Shown in pieces: positions 7,203 to 17,567 of a stretch of 64,000 nucleotides of DNA. The stretch covers positions 5,621,001 through 5,685,000 of the forward strand of contig NZ_CP052859.1 of assembly GCF_012935695.1 (NCBI RefSeq), written 5' to 3'. The notes under the pieces are model-generated. The model had not been told where the DNA came from and did not search any database. It saw nothing but the letters and a program-made list of their open reading frames with translations. Numbering within the stretch: position 1 is the first letter of the stretch; every line of letters starts with the position of its first letter. This DNA is from Pseudomonas sp. ADAK18. Lineage in GTDB: Bacteria; Pseudomonadota; Gammaproteobacteria; Pseudomonadales; Pseudomonadaceae. A program made the position numbers and the translations under genes.

Positions 7203-9257
7203 TCAGCCCAGTACGGAAATGTCAGCGATGTTGATGAACAACCCACGCAGGCGCGCCAGCATGGCGTAGCGGTTTTTCCGCACACCCGCGTCTTCGGCGT
7301 TGATCATCACGGCTTCGAAGAACGCATCCACCGGCTCACGCAAGCTGGCCAGACGGGCCAGTGCTTCGGCGTAGTTGCGTTCGGCGATCAGCGGCTTCAC
7401 TGCATTTTCTGCCTTGGCGATGGCCGAGTTCAGCGAGAACTCCTTGGCATCGGCAAACAGGCCCGGGTCGACTTCGGCATTACCGAGGTTCTCGGCCTTG
7501 CTCAGCAGGTTTGACACACGCTTGTTCACGGCGGCCAGGGCACCGGCTTCCGGCAATTTGCGGAAGGCCTGTACGGCCTGTACACGTTGGTCGAAGTCCA
7601 GTGCCGAACCTGGTTGCAGGGCACGCACCGACAGGTACACCGACACGTCCACGCCTTCGTCTTCGTAACGGGCACGCAGACGGTCGAACACGAACTCCAG
7701 CACTTGCTCGGCCAGGCCGGCTTGCTTGACCTTGGTACCGAACTGGCCGACCGCAAACACCACGGCCTGGGTCAGGTCGAGGTCGAGCTTTTTGTCGATC
7801 AGGATACGCAGCACACCCAGGGCTGCACGACGCAGGGCATACGGGTCTTTGCTGCCGGTAGGCAGCATGCCGATGCCGAAGATACCGACGAGGGTATCCA
7901 GCTTGTCAGCGATGGCCACGGCCGCACCGGTGAGGGTGGTCGGCAGTTCGGCGCCAGCGCCGCGCGGCATGTACTGCTCGTTCAGAGCCAGAGCGACGTC
8001 TTGTGGCTCGCCGTCATTGAGGGCGTAGTAGTAACCGGCAACACCTTGCATCTCCGGGAACTCGCCGACCATCTCGGTGGCCAGGTCGCACTTGGAGAGC
8101 AGGCCTGCGCGGGCTGCCCAAGCGGCGTCACCGCCAATGCGTGGCGCGATGTAGGCGGCCAGTTTGGAAACCCGTACAGCCTTGTCGTAGACGCTGCCCA
8201 GTTTTTCCTGGAACACCACGTTCTGCAGGCGCAGGTTGAAGTCTTCGAGCTTCTGCTTCTTGTCTTGCTTGAAGAAGAACTCGGCGTCGGTCAGGCGCGG
8301 GCGAACGACTTTTTCGTTACCGGCGATGATCTGCTGCGGGTCCTTGCTTTCGATGTTGGCCACGGTGATAAAGCGCGGCAGCAGCTTGCCATCGGCGTCC
8401 AGCAGGCAGAAATACTTCTGGTTGTCCTGCATGGTGGTGATCAGCGCTTCTTGCGGCACGTCGAGGAAACGCTCTTCGAACGAGCACACCAGCGGCACCG
8501 GCCACTCAACCAATGCGGTCACCTCGTCCAGCAGGCTCGGCGGCACAATGGCGGTGCCTTCCTGTAGACGTGCCAGCTCTTCGGTGCGTTTGCTGATCAG
8601 CTCGCGACGCTCGTTGGCGTCGGCCAGCACGTAGGCGGCACGCAGGTCGTTGAGGTAGTTGGCGGGCGCGGTGATGCGCACGTTTTCTGGATGGTGGAAG
8701 CGGTGACCACGGGAATCACGGCCAGCCTTCTGAGCGAGGATGGTGCAATCGATGACCTGGTCACCGAGCAGCATCACCAGCCATTGGGTTGGACGCACGA
8801 ACTCTTCCTTGCGAGCACCCCAGCGCATGCGCTTAGGGATAGGCAGGTCGTTCAGGGAGTCTTCGACGATGGTCGGCAACAGGCTGGCGGTTGCCTTGCC
8901 TTTGATGACCTGGCTGAAACGCAGCTTTGGGCCGCTCTGGTCGATTTCGCTCAGCTCAACGCCGCACTTCTTGGCAAAACCAAGCGCGGCTTGTGTCGGA
9001 TTGCCTTCGGCATCGAAGGCCGCCTGGCGTGGCGGGCCGTCGAGGTTGATGCTGCGGTCCGGCTGCTGGGTTTCCAGCGAGGTGAGCAACACGGCCAGGC
9101 GGCGTGGCGCGGCGTAGACTTTCTTCGCTTCGAACTTCAGGCCGGCGGTTTGCAGGCCTTTTTCGATACCGGCCAGGAACGCGTCGGCCAGGGTGTTCAG
9201 TGCCTTGGGTGGCAGCTCTTCGGTGCCCAGTTCAACCAGGAAATCTTGAGCACTCAT
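7203..9257 (-). CDS. glyS: Glycyl-tRNA synthetase beta subunit
   Basis: 684 residues, full length for bacterial GlyS. Starts [17 protein letters not shown], the conserved N-terminus of the family, and contains RFPKRMRWG-like text ([19 protein letters not shown]). With GlyQ it forms the alpha2beta2 enzyme that charges tRNA-Gly. Its ATG overlaps the TGA of glyQ (ATGA), so the two are translationally coupled and made in equal amounts. Confidence 0.98.
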   Translation of the reverse strand: MSAQDFLVELGTEELPPKALNTLADAFLAGIEKGLQTAGLKFEAKKVYAAPRRLAVLLTSLETQQPDRSINLDGPPRQAAFDAEGNPTQAALGFAKKCGVELSEIDQSGPKLRFSQVIKGKATASLLPTIVEDSLNDLPIPKRMRWGARKEEFVRPTQWLVMLLGDQVIDCTILAQKAGRDSRGHRFHHPENVRITAPANYLNDLRAAYVLADANERRELISKRTEELARLQEGTAIVPPSLLDEVTALVEWPVPLVCSFEERFLDVPQEALITTMQDNQKYFCLLDADGKLLPRFITVANIESKDPQQIIAGNEKVVRPRLTDAEFFFKQDKKQKLEDFNLRLQNVVFQEKLGSVYDKAVRVSKLAAYIAPRIGGDAAWAARAGLLSKCDLATEMVGEFPEMQGVAGYYYALNDGEPQDVALALNEQYMPRGAGAELPTTLTGAAVAIADKLDTLVGIFGIGMLPTGSKDPYALRRAALGVLRILIDKKLDLDLTQAVVFAVGQFGTKVKQAGLAEQVLEFVFDRLRARYEDEGVDVSVYLSVRALQPGSALDFDQRVQAVQAFRKLPEAGALAAVNKRVSNLLSKAENLGNAEVDPGLFADAKEFSLNSAIAKAENAVKPLIAERNYAEALARLASLREPVDAFFEAVMINAEDAGVRKNRYAMLARLRGLFINIADISVLG

Positions 9258-10207
9258 TGTGCAGCCTCCAGCTTAGCCAACACTTCATCACGCAGATCCG
9301 GGGTCGCCATCGGGAAGCCCAGCTTGGCGCGAGCCAGCAGGTAGGCTTGGGCGACGGAGCGCGCCAGGGTGCGTACACGCAGAATGTATTGCTGGCGCGC
9401 AGTGACCGAGATGGCTCGGCGGGCATCCAGCAGGTTGAAGGTGTGGGATGCCTTCAGGACCATTTCATAGCTCGGCAACGGCAGCGGCTGATCCAGTTCG
9501 ATCAGGCGCTTGGCTTCGCTTTCATAGAAGTCGAACAGCTCGAACAGTTTCTCGACGTTGGCGTGTTCGAAGTTGTAGGTCGACTGCTCCACTTCGTTCT
9601 GGTGGAACACATCGCCATAGGTGACCTTGCCGAACGGACCGTCAGCCCACACCAGGTCGTAGACCGAATCCACGCCTTGCAGGTACATGGCCAGGCGCTC
9701 GAGACCGTAAGTGATCTCGCCGGTTACCGGGTAGCACTCGATGCCGCCTGCTTGCTGGAAGTAGGTGAACTGGGTGACTTCCATACCGTTGAGCCAGACT
9801 TCCCAGCCCAGACCCCAGGCGCCCAGGGTCGGCGATTCCCAGTTGTCTTCGACGAAACGGATGTCGTGGACCAACGGGTCCAGGCCGACGTGTTTCAACG
9901 AGCCCAGGTACAGTTCCTGGAAGTTGTCAGGGTTTGGCTTCAGTACCACCTGGAACTGGTAGTAGTGCTGCAGGCGGTTAGGGTTTTCGCCGTAGCGGCC
10001 GTCAGTCGGGCGACGACTGGGCTGCACATAAGCGGCGTTCCAGGTTTCCGGGCCGATGGCCCGCAGGAATGTTGCGGTGTGGAAAGTGCCGGCGCCTACT
10101 TCCATATCGTAGGGCTGAAGTACCACACAACCTTGCTCGGCCCAGTATTGCTGGAGGGCGAGGATCAAGTCTTGGAAGGTACGCACGGCTGGCGTAGGCT
10201 GGCTCAC
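9254..10207 (-). CDS. glyQ: Glycyl-tRNA synthetase alpha subunit
   Basis: 317 residues from GTG 10207, preceded by AGGTGA five bases upstream. A GTG three codons earlier (10216) lies inside that ribosome site and is less likely. Class II catalytic core: [18 protein letters not shown] at the start and [19 protein letters not shown] as the binding loop. It heads the operon glyQ-glyS-gmhB-plsC on the minus strand, divergent from tag, with 81 bases between the two starts for both promoters. Confidence 0.97.
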   Translation of the reverse strand: MSQPTPAVRTFQDLILALQQYWAEQGCVVLQPYDMEVGAGTFHTATFLRAIGPETWNAAYVQPSRRPTDGRYGENPNRLQHYYQFQVVLKPNPDNFQELYLGSLKHVGLDPLVHDIRFVEDNWESPTLGAWGLGWEVWLNGMEVTQFTYFQQAGGIECYPVTGEITYGLERLAMYLQGVDSVYDLVWADGPFGKVTYGDVFHQNEVEQSTYNFEHANVEKLFELFDFYESEAKRLIELDQPLPLPSYEMVLKASHTFNLLDARRAISVTARQQYILRVRTLARSVAQAYLLARAKLGFPMATPDLRDEVLAKLEAAQ

Positions 10208-10288
10208 GAAATTCACCTGTTACTTGGGCTGCGATTTAAAGAGCGGGAGTATACCCGATTCGGCCCCGCCACCACTCCCTGGAGCCTT

Positions 10289-10846
10289 ATGCCACGCTGC
10301 TTTTGGTGTTCTGAAGATCCGCTGTACATGGCTTATCACGATCAGGAGTGGGGAACGCCGCTGCGCGATGCGCAGGGCTTGTTTGAACTGCTTTTGCTCG
10401 AAGGGTTCCAGGCGGGTCTGTCCTGGATCACCGTTTTACGCAAACGCGAGCATTATCGGAAGGTCTTGTTTGGCTTTGATGCACAGCGTCTGGCGCAGAT
10501 GAGCGATGAAGAAATCGAGGCGCTGATGCTCGATCCGGGTATCGTTCGAAACCGCCTGAAACTCAACGCTACCCGGCGCAATGCCGCTGCCTGGCTGGCG
10601 TTGGAGGACCCGGTGAAGTTTCTTTGGTCGTTTGTTGGCGGCGTGCCCAAGGTCAATCATTTCAAGGACCGCAGCGAAGTCCCGGCGATTACGCCAGAGG
10701 CCGAAACCATGAGCCGCGCCCTGAAAAAAGCCGGATTTACTTTTGTTGGACCGACCATCTGCTACGCGTTCATGCAGGCCTCGGGCATGGTCATGGACCA
10801 CACTCGGGACTGCGATCGCTACGCCACCTTGGTCCACGGCGGTTAG
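10289..10846 (+). CDS. tag: DNA-3-methyladenine glycosylase I
   Basis: 185 residues from ATG 10289 with GGAG four bases upstream. The zinc-binding residues of the Tag family are present: C4 and H17 near the N-terminus and HTRDC near the C-terminus. The HhH-like core includes LLLLEGFQAGLSW and NRLKLNATRRNA. It removes 3-methyladenine from alkylated DNA. An upstream continuation of the same frame runs antisense through glyQ and is not coding. Confidence 0.96.
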   Translation: MPRCFWCSEDPLYMAYHDQEWGTPLRDAQGLFELLLLEGFQAGLSWITVLRKREHYRKVLFGFDAQRLAQMSDEEIEALMLDPGIVRNRLKLNATRRNAAAWLALEDPVKFLWSFVGGVPKVNHFKDRSEVPAITPEAETMSRALKKAGFTFVGPTICYAFMQASGMVMDHTRDCDRYATLVHGG

Positions 10847-10886
10847 AATGACCGCTTTGCGCACCGCACAAGATCAGGAGTGACCT

Positions 10887-11774
10887 GTGGAAAAGTTTAA
10901 AGGCGCCTTGTTGGTAGGCGCTCTTCGGTTGTTTGCCCTGCTGCCCTGGCGCGCTGTGCAAGCCGTGGGTTCGGCCATTGGCTGGATCATGTGGAAAACT
11001 CCTAACCGCTCCCGTGAAACGGTACGAATCAACCTCTCCAAATGCTTCCCGGACATGGATCCGGCCGAGCGCGAGCGCCTGGTAGGCCAGAGCCTGATGG
11101 ACATCGGTAAGTCGTTGACCGAAAGCGCCTGCGCCTGGATCTGGCCGGCCCAGCGTTCCATCGACCTGGTGCGTGAAGTCGAAGGCCTGGAAGTGCTGCA
11201 CGAAGCCCTGGCCTCGGGCAAAGGCGTGGTGGGCATCACCAGCCACTTGGGCAACTGGGAAGTGTTGAACCACTTCTATTGCAGCCAGTGCAAACCGATC
11301 ATTTTCTACCGTCCACCCAAGCTCAAGGCGGTGGATGACCTGCTACGCAAACAGCGGGTGCAGTTGGGCAACCGAGTCGCCGCATCCACCAAGGAAGGCA
11401 TCCTTAGTGTGATCAAGGAAGTGCGCAAAGGTGGCCAGGTGGGCATTCCCGCTGACCCGGAGCCGGCGGAATCGGCCGGGATCTTCGTGCCGTTCTTTGC
11501 AACCCAGGCGCTGACCAGCAAGTTTGTGCCGAACATGTTGGCGGGCGGCAAGGCAGTGGGTGTGTTCCTGCATGCGCTGCGGCTGCCGGACGGTTCGGGC
11601 TACAAGGTGATTCTGGAGGCGGCGCCGGAAGACATGTACAGCACTGACACCGCCACTTCATGCGCGGCGATGAGCAAGGTGGTGGAGCGGTATGTGGGGG
11701 CGTACCCGAGCCAGTACATGTGGAGCATGAAGCGCTTCAAGAAGCGCCCACCGGGTGAGGCGCGGTGGTATTGA
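10887..11774 (+). CDS. Lipid A biosynthesis acyltransferase (HtrB/LpxL family)
   Basis: 295 residues from GTG 10887. A hydrophobic N-terminal segment (about 6-35) anchors it to the inner membrane. The catalytic H-x4-E motif is HLGNWE in TSHLGNWEVLNHF, and a second conserved block is GIPADPEPAESAGIFVPFF. It transfers a secondary acyl chain, usually laurate, to Kdo2-lipid IVA. It lies 40 bases after tag. Which Pseudomonas LpxL paralogue this is cannot be told from the sequence alone. Confidence 0.93.
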   Translation: MEKFKGALLVGALRLFALLPWRAVQAVGSAIGWIMWKTPNRSRETVRINLSKCFPDMDPAERERLVGQSLMDIGKSLTESACAWIWPAQRSIDLVREVEGLEVLHEALASGKGVVGITSHLGNWEVLNHFYCSQCKPIIFYRPPKLKAVDDLLRKQRVQLGNRVAASTKEGILSVIKEVRKGGQVGIPADPEPAESAGIFVPFFATQALTSKFVPNMLAGGKAVGVFLHALRLPDGSGYKVILEAAPEDMYSTDTATSCAAMSKVVERYVGAYPSQYMWSMKRFKKRPPGEARWY

Positions 11775-11808
11775 ATTGCGCTGATCTATAGGCCAATGGA
11801 GATCTAAT

Positions 11809-11894
11809 GTGGGAGCTGGCTTGCCTGCGATGCAGGCAACTCAGTCTTTCAGTTACACCGAGGTGATGCTATCGCAGGCAAGCCAGCTCCCACA
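11809..11894. repeat. REP doublet (REPIN-like)
   Basis: Two oppositely oriented copies of TGTGGGAGCTGGCTTGCCTG form an imperfect long hairpin. It sits between two convergent genes (acyltransferase and TPR protein), where it may protect mRNA 3' ends. Confidence 0.85.
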
Positions 11895-11903
11895 GGGATC
11901 ACC

Positions 11904-12215
11904 TCAGGCTTGGCGATCGAGTTTCTTCAGAAACACCGTCATTTCTTTTTCGGCCTGTTTGTCGCCATGTGCCAGGGCCGCTTCGATGCCCTTCTCCCAA
12001 GCTCGTCGTGCTGCGACGTTATCCCCCAACCCCAACTGCGCCTTCCCCAACAACTTCCACGCCGCCGAATACTTCGGGTCAAACTCGACGCATTTCTGCA
12101 AATGCTCGGCCGCCTTGGCGTTATCTTTCAGATCCAGATAACCCTTGCCCAAACCAAACCGCAGTAATGAGTTATCCACACCCTTGGCGAGCATTTTTTC
12201 CAGGGATTCGAGCAT
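11904..12215 (-). CDS. Tetratricopeptide-repeat protein
   Basis: 103 residues from ATG 12215 (MLESLEKMLAKG). Upstream codons in the same frame run into a repeat element and are not expected to be translated. Two to three TPR units are visible: LRFGLGKGYLDLKDNAKAAE, AWKLLGKAQLGLGDNVAARR and a shorter third. TPR units mediate protein-protein contacts; no enzymatic motif and no signal peptide are present. It lies downstream of trkA on the same strand, separated by a long inverted repeat that may limit readthrough. The partner is unknown. Confidence 0.85.
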   Translation of the reverse strand: MLESLEKMLAKGVDNSLLRFGLGKGYLDLKDNAKAAEHLQKCVEFDPKYSAAWKLLGKAQLGLGDNVAARRAWEKGIEAALAHGDKQAEKEMTVFLKKLDRQA

Positions 12216-12237
12216 GTTGTGAACTCCGTATAGACCT

Positions 12238-12334
12238 GTAGCCGCTGCCGCAGGCTGCGATAAGACCAAAGGTCTTCAGCGATCTGGAAATTTTACGACC
12301 CTGCGGGCCGATCGCAGTCTGCGGCAGCGGCTAC
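12238..12334. repeat. Long inverted repeat of a second REP-like family
   Basis: Left arm 12238-12260 (GTAGCCGCTGCCGCAGGCTG...) and right arm 12312-12334 match as reverse complements at 22 of 23 positions. A smaller hairpin AGACC/GGTCT (12264-12276) lies between. The sequence type differs from the GTGGGAGC family elsewhere. It fills the gap between the TPR gene and trkA, ending four bases from the trkA stop. Confidence 0.82.
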
Positions 12335-12338
12335 AAGA

Positions 12339-13712
12339 TCAGAAAAAGCTCAGCCCCACGTGGAACAACTTCTCCACGTCGCGGATATGTTTTTTATCCA
12401 CAAGGAACAGAATCACATGGTCGCCGGTGGCGATTACCGTGTCGTCGTGGGCGATGATGACTTCTTCATCCCGAATGATCGCGCCAATGGTCGTGCCAGG
12501 CGGCAAGCCAATGTCACGGATGGCCTTGCCAATCACTTTGCTCGACTTCGAGTCACCGTGGGCGATTGCCTCGATGGCTTCCGCCGCGCCCCGACGCAAC
12601 GAGTGCACGCTGACGATATCGCCGCGCCGCACGTGGGCAAGCAAGGTGCCGATGGTCGCCAGTTGTGGGCTGATGGCGATGTCGATATCGCCGCCCTGGA
12701 TCAGGTCGACGTAGGCCGGGTTGTTGATGATGGTCATCACCTTCTTCGCACCCAGCCGCTTGGCCAGCAACGACGACATGATGTTGGCTTCGTCATCGTT
12801 GGTCAGGGCCAGGAAGATATCCGCGTCGGCGATGTTTTCTTCCAGCAGCAGGTCGCGGTCCGAGGCACTGCCTTGTAGTACGACGGTGCTGTCGAGGGTG
12901 TCGGACAAATACCGGCAGCGCGCCGGGTTCATCTCGATAATCTTCACCTGGTAGCGGCTTTCGATGGCCTCGGCCAAGCGCTCGCCGATCTGCCCGCCAC
13001 CGGCGATGACAATGCGTTTGTAGTTCTCTTCGAGACGGCGCATTTCGCTCATGACTGCACGAATATTGGCTTTGGCGGCGATGAAGAAAACCTCGTCGTC
13101 AGCCTCGATCACTGTATCGCCTTGGGGCAGGATCGGTCGGTCGCGACGGAAGATCGCGGCTACCCGCGTCTCAACATTCGGCATGTGCTCACGCAACTGC
13201 CGCAGTTGCTGCCCCACCAACGGCCCGCCGTAGTAAGCCTTGACCGCCACCAGTTGCGCCTTGCCTTCGGCGAAGTCGATCACCTGCAAGGCGCCGGGAA
13301 TCTCGATCAGGCGCTTGATGTAGTGGGTGACGACCTGCTCCGGGCTGATCAGCACGTCCACCGGAATCGCGTCGTTGTCGAACAGGCCGGCGCGGGTCAG
13401 GTAGGCCGCCTCACGCACCCGGGCGATTTTGGTCGGGGTGTGGAACAGGGTGTGGGCGACCTGGCAGGCGACCATGTTGGTCTCGTCGCTGTTGGTCACC
13501 GCCACCAGCATGTCGGCGTCGTCCGCGCCGGCTTGGCGCAGCACCGTGGGGAACGAGGCACGGCCTTGCACGGTGCGGATGTCCAGGCGGTCGCCCAAGT
13601 CACGCAGGCGCTCGGCGTCGGTGTCGACCACGGTGATGTCGTTGGCTTCACTGGCCAAATGCTCGGCCAGCGTACCGCCGACCTGCCCTGCGCCGAGGAT
13701 GATGATTTTCAT
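12339..13712 (-). CDS. trkA: Trk potassium uptake protein TrkA
   Basis: 457 residues, the full length of TrkA. Two tandem RCK units: Rossmann folds start at [13 protein letters not shown] (about 6) and [14 protein letters not shown] (about 238), each followed by an RCK_C domain. It is the cytoplasmic NAD(H)-binding regulatory subunit of the TrkH/TrkG potassium channel. It follows rsmB by 22 bases in the minus-strand operon def-fmt-rsmB-trkA, the arrangement common in pseudomonads. Confidence 0.97.
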   Translation of the reverse strand: MKIIILGAGQVGGTLAEHLASEANDITVVDTDAERLRDLGDRLDIRTVQGRASFPTVLRQAGADDADMLVAVTNSDETNMVACQVAHTLFHTPTKIARVREAAYLTRAGLFDNDAIPVDVLISPEQVVTHYIKRLIEIPGALQVIDFAEGKAQLVAVKAYYGGPLVGQQLRQLREHMPNVETRVAAIFRRDRPILPQGDTVIEADDEVFFIAAKANIRAVMSEMRRLEENYKRIVIAGGGQIGERLAEAIESRYQVKIIEMNPARCRYLSDTLDSTVVLQGSASDRDLLLEENIADADIFLALTNDDEANIMSSLLAKRLGAKKVMTIINNPAYVDLIQGGDIDIAISPQLATIGTLLAHVRRGDIVSVHSLRRGAAEAIEAIAHGDSKSSKVIGKAIRDIGLPPGTTIGAIIRDEEVIIAHDDTVIATGDHVILFLVDKKHIRDVEKLFHVGLSFF

Positions 13713-13734
13713 CCGGTCACTCCCTTAAAACCAT

Positions 13735-15045
13735 TCAGCCGCGTGCGGCGGCAATCTTGATCAGCTTGGCGTAATAGAATCCGTCGTGGCCGCCTTCCTG
13801 GGCCAGCAACTGCCGTCCATGAGGCTGCTTGATCCCGGCCTGGATGTCGAGGTCCAGTTCCCGCGCGCCGCTGGTGCGGGTGAGGAACGCTTCGATCACT
13901 TCGGTGTTCTCGGTGGGCAGCGTCGAGCAGGTGGCGTAAAGCAGCACGCCGCCGACTTCCAGGGTAGGCCACAACGCGTCCAGCAGCTCACCTTGCAACA
14001 CGGCCAAGGCGGCGATGTCGTCGGGTTGGCGGGTCAGCTTGATGTCCGGGTGGCGACGAATCACCCCGGTGGCGGAACACGGTGCGTCCAGCAGGATGCG
14101 TTGGAACGGCTTGCCGTCCCACCAGGCGGCGGTGTCGCGGCCGTCGGCGGCGATCAGCTCGGCGCTCAGGCCCAGGCGTGCGAGGTTTTCACGCACGCGC
14201 ACCAGGCGCTTGGCTTCCAGATCCACAGCCACCACGCCGGCGAGGCCAGGCTCTACTTCCATGATGTGGCAAGTCTTGCCGCCCGGTGCACAGCAGGCGT
14301 CCAGCACCCGTTGGCCGGGCGCCAGGTCCAGCAGGTCGGCGGCCAGTTGGGCGGCCTCGTCCTGCACGCTGATCCAGCCTTCGGCAAAACCAGGCAGGCT
14401 ACGAACGTCGCCAGGCTCTGTCAGAACGATACCGTCCTGGCTGTAGACACAGGCACTGGCTGCTACACCGGCTTCGCTCAGCAATGTGAGATAGGCATCG
14501 CGTGTCTTGTGACGGCGATTGACCCGCAAGATCATCGGCGGATGCGCATTGTTGGCGGCGCAGATGGCTTCCCATTGCTCAGGCCAGAACGCCTTCAGGG
14601 ATTTTTGCAGCCAGCGCGGGTGAGCGGTGCGCACCACCGGGTCATGTTCCAGCTCGGCCAGCAGGGCTTCGCTCTCGCGCTGGGCGCGGCGCAGCACCGC
14701 GTTGAGCAACGCCTTGGCCCAGGGCTTTTTCAGCTTGTCGGCGCAACCCACGGTTTCGCCGATAGCGGCATGGGCCGGAACGCGGGTGTAGAGCAATTGG
14801 TAGAGGCCCACCAGCAGCAGTGCTTCGACATCGGCATCAGCAGCCTTGAACGGCTTTTGCAGCAGCTTGGCCGCGAGCGCCGACAAACGCGGCTGCCAGC
14901 GGGCGGTGCCAAACGCCAGGTCCTGGGTGAAGCCGCGGTCACGGTCTTCGACTTTATCCAGTTGGGTCGGCAACGAACTGTTGAGGGAAGCCTTGCCGTT
15001 GAGAACGGCGGCCAAGGCCTTGGCGGCGGCCAGACGTGGGTTCAT
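13735..15045 (-). CDS. rsmB: 16S rRNA (cytosine(967)-C(5))-methyltransferase
   Basis: 436 residues. N-terminal NusB-like RNA-binding domain (about 1-135), then a Rossmann methyltransferase with the SAM motif [12 protein letters not shown], the motif IV cysteine in LDAPCSATG and the motif VI cysteine in [14 protein letters not shown]. It methylates C967 of 16S rRNA. Its ATG overlaps the fmt TGA by four bases, so it is translationally coupled to fmt. Confidence 0.97.
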   Translation of the reverse strand: MNPRLAAAKALAAVLNGKASLNSSLPTQLDKVEDRDRGFTQDLAFGTARWQPRLSALAAKLLQKPFKAADADVEALLLVGLYQLLYTRVPAHAAIGETVGCADKLKKPWAKALLNAVLRRAQRESEALLAELEHDPVVRTAHPRWLQKSLKAFWPEQWEAICAANNAHPPMILRVNRRHKTRDAYLTLLSEAGVAASACVYSQDGIVLTEPGDVRSLPGFAEGWISVQDEAAQLAADLLDLAPGQRVLDACCAPGGKTCHIMEVEPGLAGVVAVDLEAKRLVRVRENLARLGLSAELIAADGRDTAAWWDGKPFQRILLDAPCSATGVIRRHPDIKLTRQPDDIAALAVLQGELLDALWPTLEVGGVLLYATCSTLPTENTEVIEAFLTRTSGARELDLDIQAGIKQPHGRQLLAQEGGHDGFYYAKLIKIAAARG

Positions 15046-16001
15046 TGGGCTTCCACCGCTTGGCCCAGGATGATCCCGACGGCAAATTTCTCACGGCGGC
15101 TGTTGAACAAATCGCTGAAGTTCAGCGCCTTGCCGCCGGGTAATTGCAGACGGGTCAGACACAATGCTTGCTCACCGCAGGCGACCAACAGGCCGTCCTT
15201 GCTGGCGCCGATGATCTCGCCTGGTGCGCCTTTGCCTTCGGCCAAGCTGGCCGCCAGTACTTTCAGGGCTTCGCCATTGAGGGTGCTGTGGCAGACCGGC
15301 CATGGGTTGAAGGCGCGTACCAAGCGCTCCAGTTCTACGGCCGGGCGGCTCCAGTCGATGCGCGCTTCGTCTTTGTTCAACTTGTGGGCGTAGGTGGCGA
15401 GGCTATCGTCCTGGATTTCGCCTTCCAGAGTACCTGCCGCCAGACCGGTGATGGCCTGGACGACAGCGGGCGGGCCCATTTCGGCCAGGCGATCGTGCAG
15501 GCTGCCGCCAGTGTCCTCAGCACTGATCGGTGTGGTGACTTTCAGCAGCATCGGGCCGGTGTCCAGGCCTGCTTCCATGCGCATCACGGTTACACCGCTC
15601 ATCGCGTCACCGGCTTCGACGGCGCGCTGGATCGGCGCGGCGCCGCGCCAGCGTGGCAGCAGTGAGGCATGGCTGTTGATGCAACCCAGGCGGGGGATAT
15701 CCAGCACCGCCTGGGGCAGGATCAAACCGTAGGCCACCACCACCAGCAAGTCGGGTTTCAGCGCGGCGAGCTCGGCTTGAGCATCGACGTTACGCAGGGT
15801 CGGCGGTTGCAGCACGACGATGTTGTGCTCCAAGGCCAACTGCTTGACCGGGCTGGGCATCAGTTTTTGCCCACGACCGGCCGGACGGTCCGGCTGGGTA
15901 TAGACCGCCACGATCTCGTAGGGACTATCGAGCAGAGCCTTGAGGTGTTCGGCGGCAAACTCTGGGGTACCGGCAAAAACGATGCGCAGTGGCTCGGTCA
16001 T
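15042..16001 (-). CDS. fmt: Methionyl-tRNA formyltransferase
   Basis: 319 residues from ATG 16001 ([15 protein letters not shown]); a longer upstream frame would start inside a terminator hairpin. The formyl-transfer motif with Asn, His and a later Asp is visible in [16 protein letters not shown] and LDTGPMLL. The C-terminal OB-like tRNA-binding domain follows from about residue 208. It formylates initiator Met-tRNA. Together with def it forms the usual formylation/deformylation pair; a terminator-like hairpin lies between them. Confidence 0.97.
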   Translation of the reverse strand: MTEPLRIVFAGTPEFAAEHLKALLDSPYEIVAVYTQPDRPAGRGQKLMPSPVKQLALEHNIVVLQPPTLRNVDAQAELAALKPDLLVVVAYGLILPQAVLDIPRLGCINSHASLLPRWRGAAPIQRAVEAGDAMSGVTVMRMEAGLDTGPMLLKVTTPISAEDTGGSLHDRLAEMGPPAVVQAITGLAAGTLEGEIQDDSLATYAHKLNKDEARIDWSRPAVELERLVRAFNPWPVCHSTLNGEALKVLAASLAEGKGAPGEIIGASKDGLLVACGEQALCLTRLQLPGGKALNFSDLFNSRREKFAVGIILGQAVEAQ

Positions 16002-16013
16002 GGGAAACGTCTC

Positions 16014-16046
16014 ACAAAAGAAAAAGGCTTGCCGGAGCAAGCCTTT
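16014..16046 (-). terminator. Terminator or attenuator between def and fmt
   Basis: Perfect 10-bp stem AAAGGCTTGC/GCAAGCCTTT with a four-base loop (16023-16046). On the minus strand it is followed by a U-rich run (complement of 16012-16025). It lies inside the def-fmt gap and should reduce readthrough from def into fmt-rsmB-trkA. Confidence 0.82.
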
Positions 16047-16058
16047 GAAAGAAAGGAA

Positions 16059-16565
16059 TCAAGCTTGCTGGCGATGTTTCTTTTCCAGCTTCTTCTTGAT
16101 CCGGTCGCGTTTAAGCGTGGACAGGTAATCGACGAACAACTTGCCGTTGAGGTGATCGCATTCATGCTGGATGCACACCGCCAACAGGCCTTCGGCAATC
16201 AGCTCGAACGGCTTGCCGTCACGGTCCAGGGCCTTGATCTTGACCTGCTGCGGACGGTCGACGTTCTCGTAGAAGTCCGGCACCGACAGGCAGCCTTCCT
16301 GGTACTGGCCCATCTCGTCGGTCAGGGTCTCGAACTCAGGATTGATAAACACCAGAGGCTCGCTGCGATCTTCGGACAGGTCCATGACCACGACGCGCTG
16401 ATGCACGTCGACCTGGGTCGCGGCGAGGCCGATACCCGGGGCTTCATACATTGTTTCAAACATGTCATCGACCAACTGACGAACCTTGGCGTCCACTACG
16501 GCCACTGGCTTGGCAATAGTGCGCAGGCGTGAGTCCGGAAATTCGAGGATGTTCAAAATAGCCAT
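16059..16565 (-). CDS. def: Peptide deformylase
   Basis: 168 residues from ATG 16565 ([15 protein letters not shown]). All three PDF motifs are intact: [16 protein letters not shown] (metal-binding Cys) and QHECDHLNG (HExxH metal site with catalytic Glu). It removes the formyl group from nascent proteins using Fe2+ or a similar metal. First gene of the minus-strand operon, divergent from the LysM-less protein at 16704. Confidence 0.98.
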   Translation of the reverse strand: MAILNILEFPDSRLRTIAKPVAVVDAKVRQLVDDMFETMYEAPGIGLAATQVDVHQRVVVMDLSEDRSEPLVFINPEFETLTDEMGQYQEGCLSVPDFYENVDRPQQVKIKALDRDGKPFELIAEGLLAVCIQHECDHLNGKLFVDYLSTLKRDRIKKKLEKKHRQQA

Positions 16566-16703
16566 AAGCGTAATTGCTGCACATGTGAGGTAAAGGCAAG
16601 TCGGCATCGGGGATGGACCCCGGGAGTGCCGGTGGAAAACGTCCGAAAGCCGCTAAGGCCAAGGCGTTTCACGCGAACGTACATAATAAAGGAGATTCAC
16701 CCC

Positions 16704-17504
16704 GTGAGGAAATCGCTACTCGTCTTGCTGTTGTGGGCCATGACTGCCGAGGCCCATGTACCGGCGCTGTCCAGCGACACTTATCCACAGCTCCCGCAGG
16801 CCCTGGACAGCCAGACCCGAAAGGCTATCCAGCGCTTTTTACTGCACAACCGAATACTTGATACCCCACACATTCTGGACACCGCGCCTTACATTATTGC
16901 CGCCGAGGCTGGGCGGGTACTGGGTGCCAATGGTGAGCGAGTCCACGCGCGGGGCGTTCTGGACCCTGCGCAACCTACCTATGGAATTTTCCGCCGGGGC
17001 AAGGTTTACACCGACCCTGACAGCCAGGAGTTCTTGGGCGTCAACGCCGACGATATCGGCACCGCCCGCTTTGTGATGGCAGGTGATGTGACGACCTTGG
17101 CCGTGCAACGCGTGACCCAGGAGGTGCGACCGGGGGATCGTTTGCTCGCCGCGCAGCCCTCAGCCTCTCTGTCGGACTTACTGGCTCAAGTGCCTGCGCA
17201 GCGCATTGCAGGGCGAATCATCGACGTGCCTCGTGGCGTGACGCAGATTGGTGTGCTCGACGCAGTCACCCTGAACAAGGGACGCCGCGACGGCTTGGTG
17301 GAAGGCCATTTGCTTACGGTGACAAAAACCGGGGAAACCGTGCGCGACCGGATCACGGGCGCTGCGGTGAAGATTCCAGATGAACGTGTCGGCACCCTTT
17401 TGGTGTTTCGCACCTATGAAAAACTCAGTTACGGACTGGTCCTTAGCGCTTCACGCTCGCTAGCGGTGATGGACCGTTTCGAGAGTCCTGAACAAACACA
17501 ATAA
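16704..17504 (+). CDS. Relative of the dprA-adjacent LysM protein, lacking the LysM domain
   Basis: 266 residues from GTG 16704, with GGAG nine bases upstream. A short signal peptide (KSLLVLLLWAMTAEA) is followed almost at once by SSDTYPQLPQALDSQ and a domain with NRILDTPHILDTAPYIIAAE, YGIFRRGKVYTDP, VPRGVTQIG and MVFRTYEKLSYG-like text. In the family I recall from pseudomonads at this locus (about 340 residues, next to dprA), a LysM motif of the YTVxKGDTLWDI type follows the signal peptide. No such motif is present here, so peptidoglycan binding is probably lost. The rest of the protein is well conserved. Its function is not established. Confidence 0.82.
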   Translation: MRKSLLVLLLWAMTAEAHVPALSSDTYPQLPQALDSQTRKAIQRFLLHNRILDTPHILDTAPYIIAAEAGRVLGANGERVHARGVLDPAQPTYGIFRRGKVYTDPDSQEFLGVNADDIGTARFVMAGDVTTLAVQRVTQEVRPGDRLLAAQPSASLSDLLAQVPAQRIAGRIIDVPRGVTQIGVLDAVTLNKGRRDGLVEGHLLTVTKTGETVRDRITGAAVKIPDERVGTLLVFRTYEKLSYGLVLSASRSLAVMDRFESPEQTQ

Positions 17505-17533
17505 TTAGCCAGCTAAATAAGTTACCAACAGAG

Positions 17534-17542
17534 TTATCCACA
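17534..17542 (+). promoter_or_regulatory. Perfect DnaA box upstream of dprA
   Basis: TTATCCACA lies in the 63-base gap between the LysM-less gene and dprA, 25 bases before the dprA start. DnaA could act here as a regulator; no direct evidence. Confidence 0.35.
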
Positions 17543-17567
17543 GCTTGTTCCGATCAAGGATGATCAC

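Noticed and set aside
9104..10288. Long upstream extension of the tag frame
   Set aside because: Runs antisense through glyS and glyQ; the Tag family starts at MPRCFWC with a ribosome site just before.
12216..12269. Longer N-terminus for the TPR protein
   Set aside because: Extends into the inverted repeat, and MLESLEKML is the natural start.
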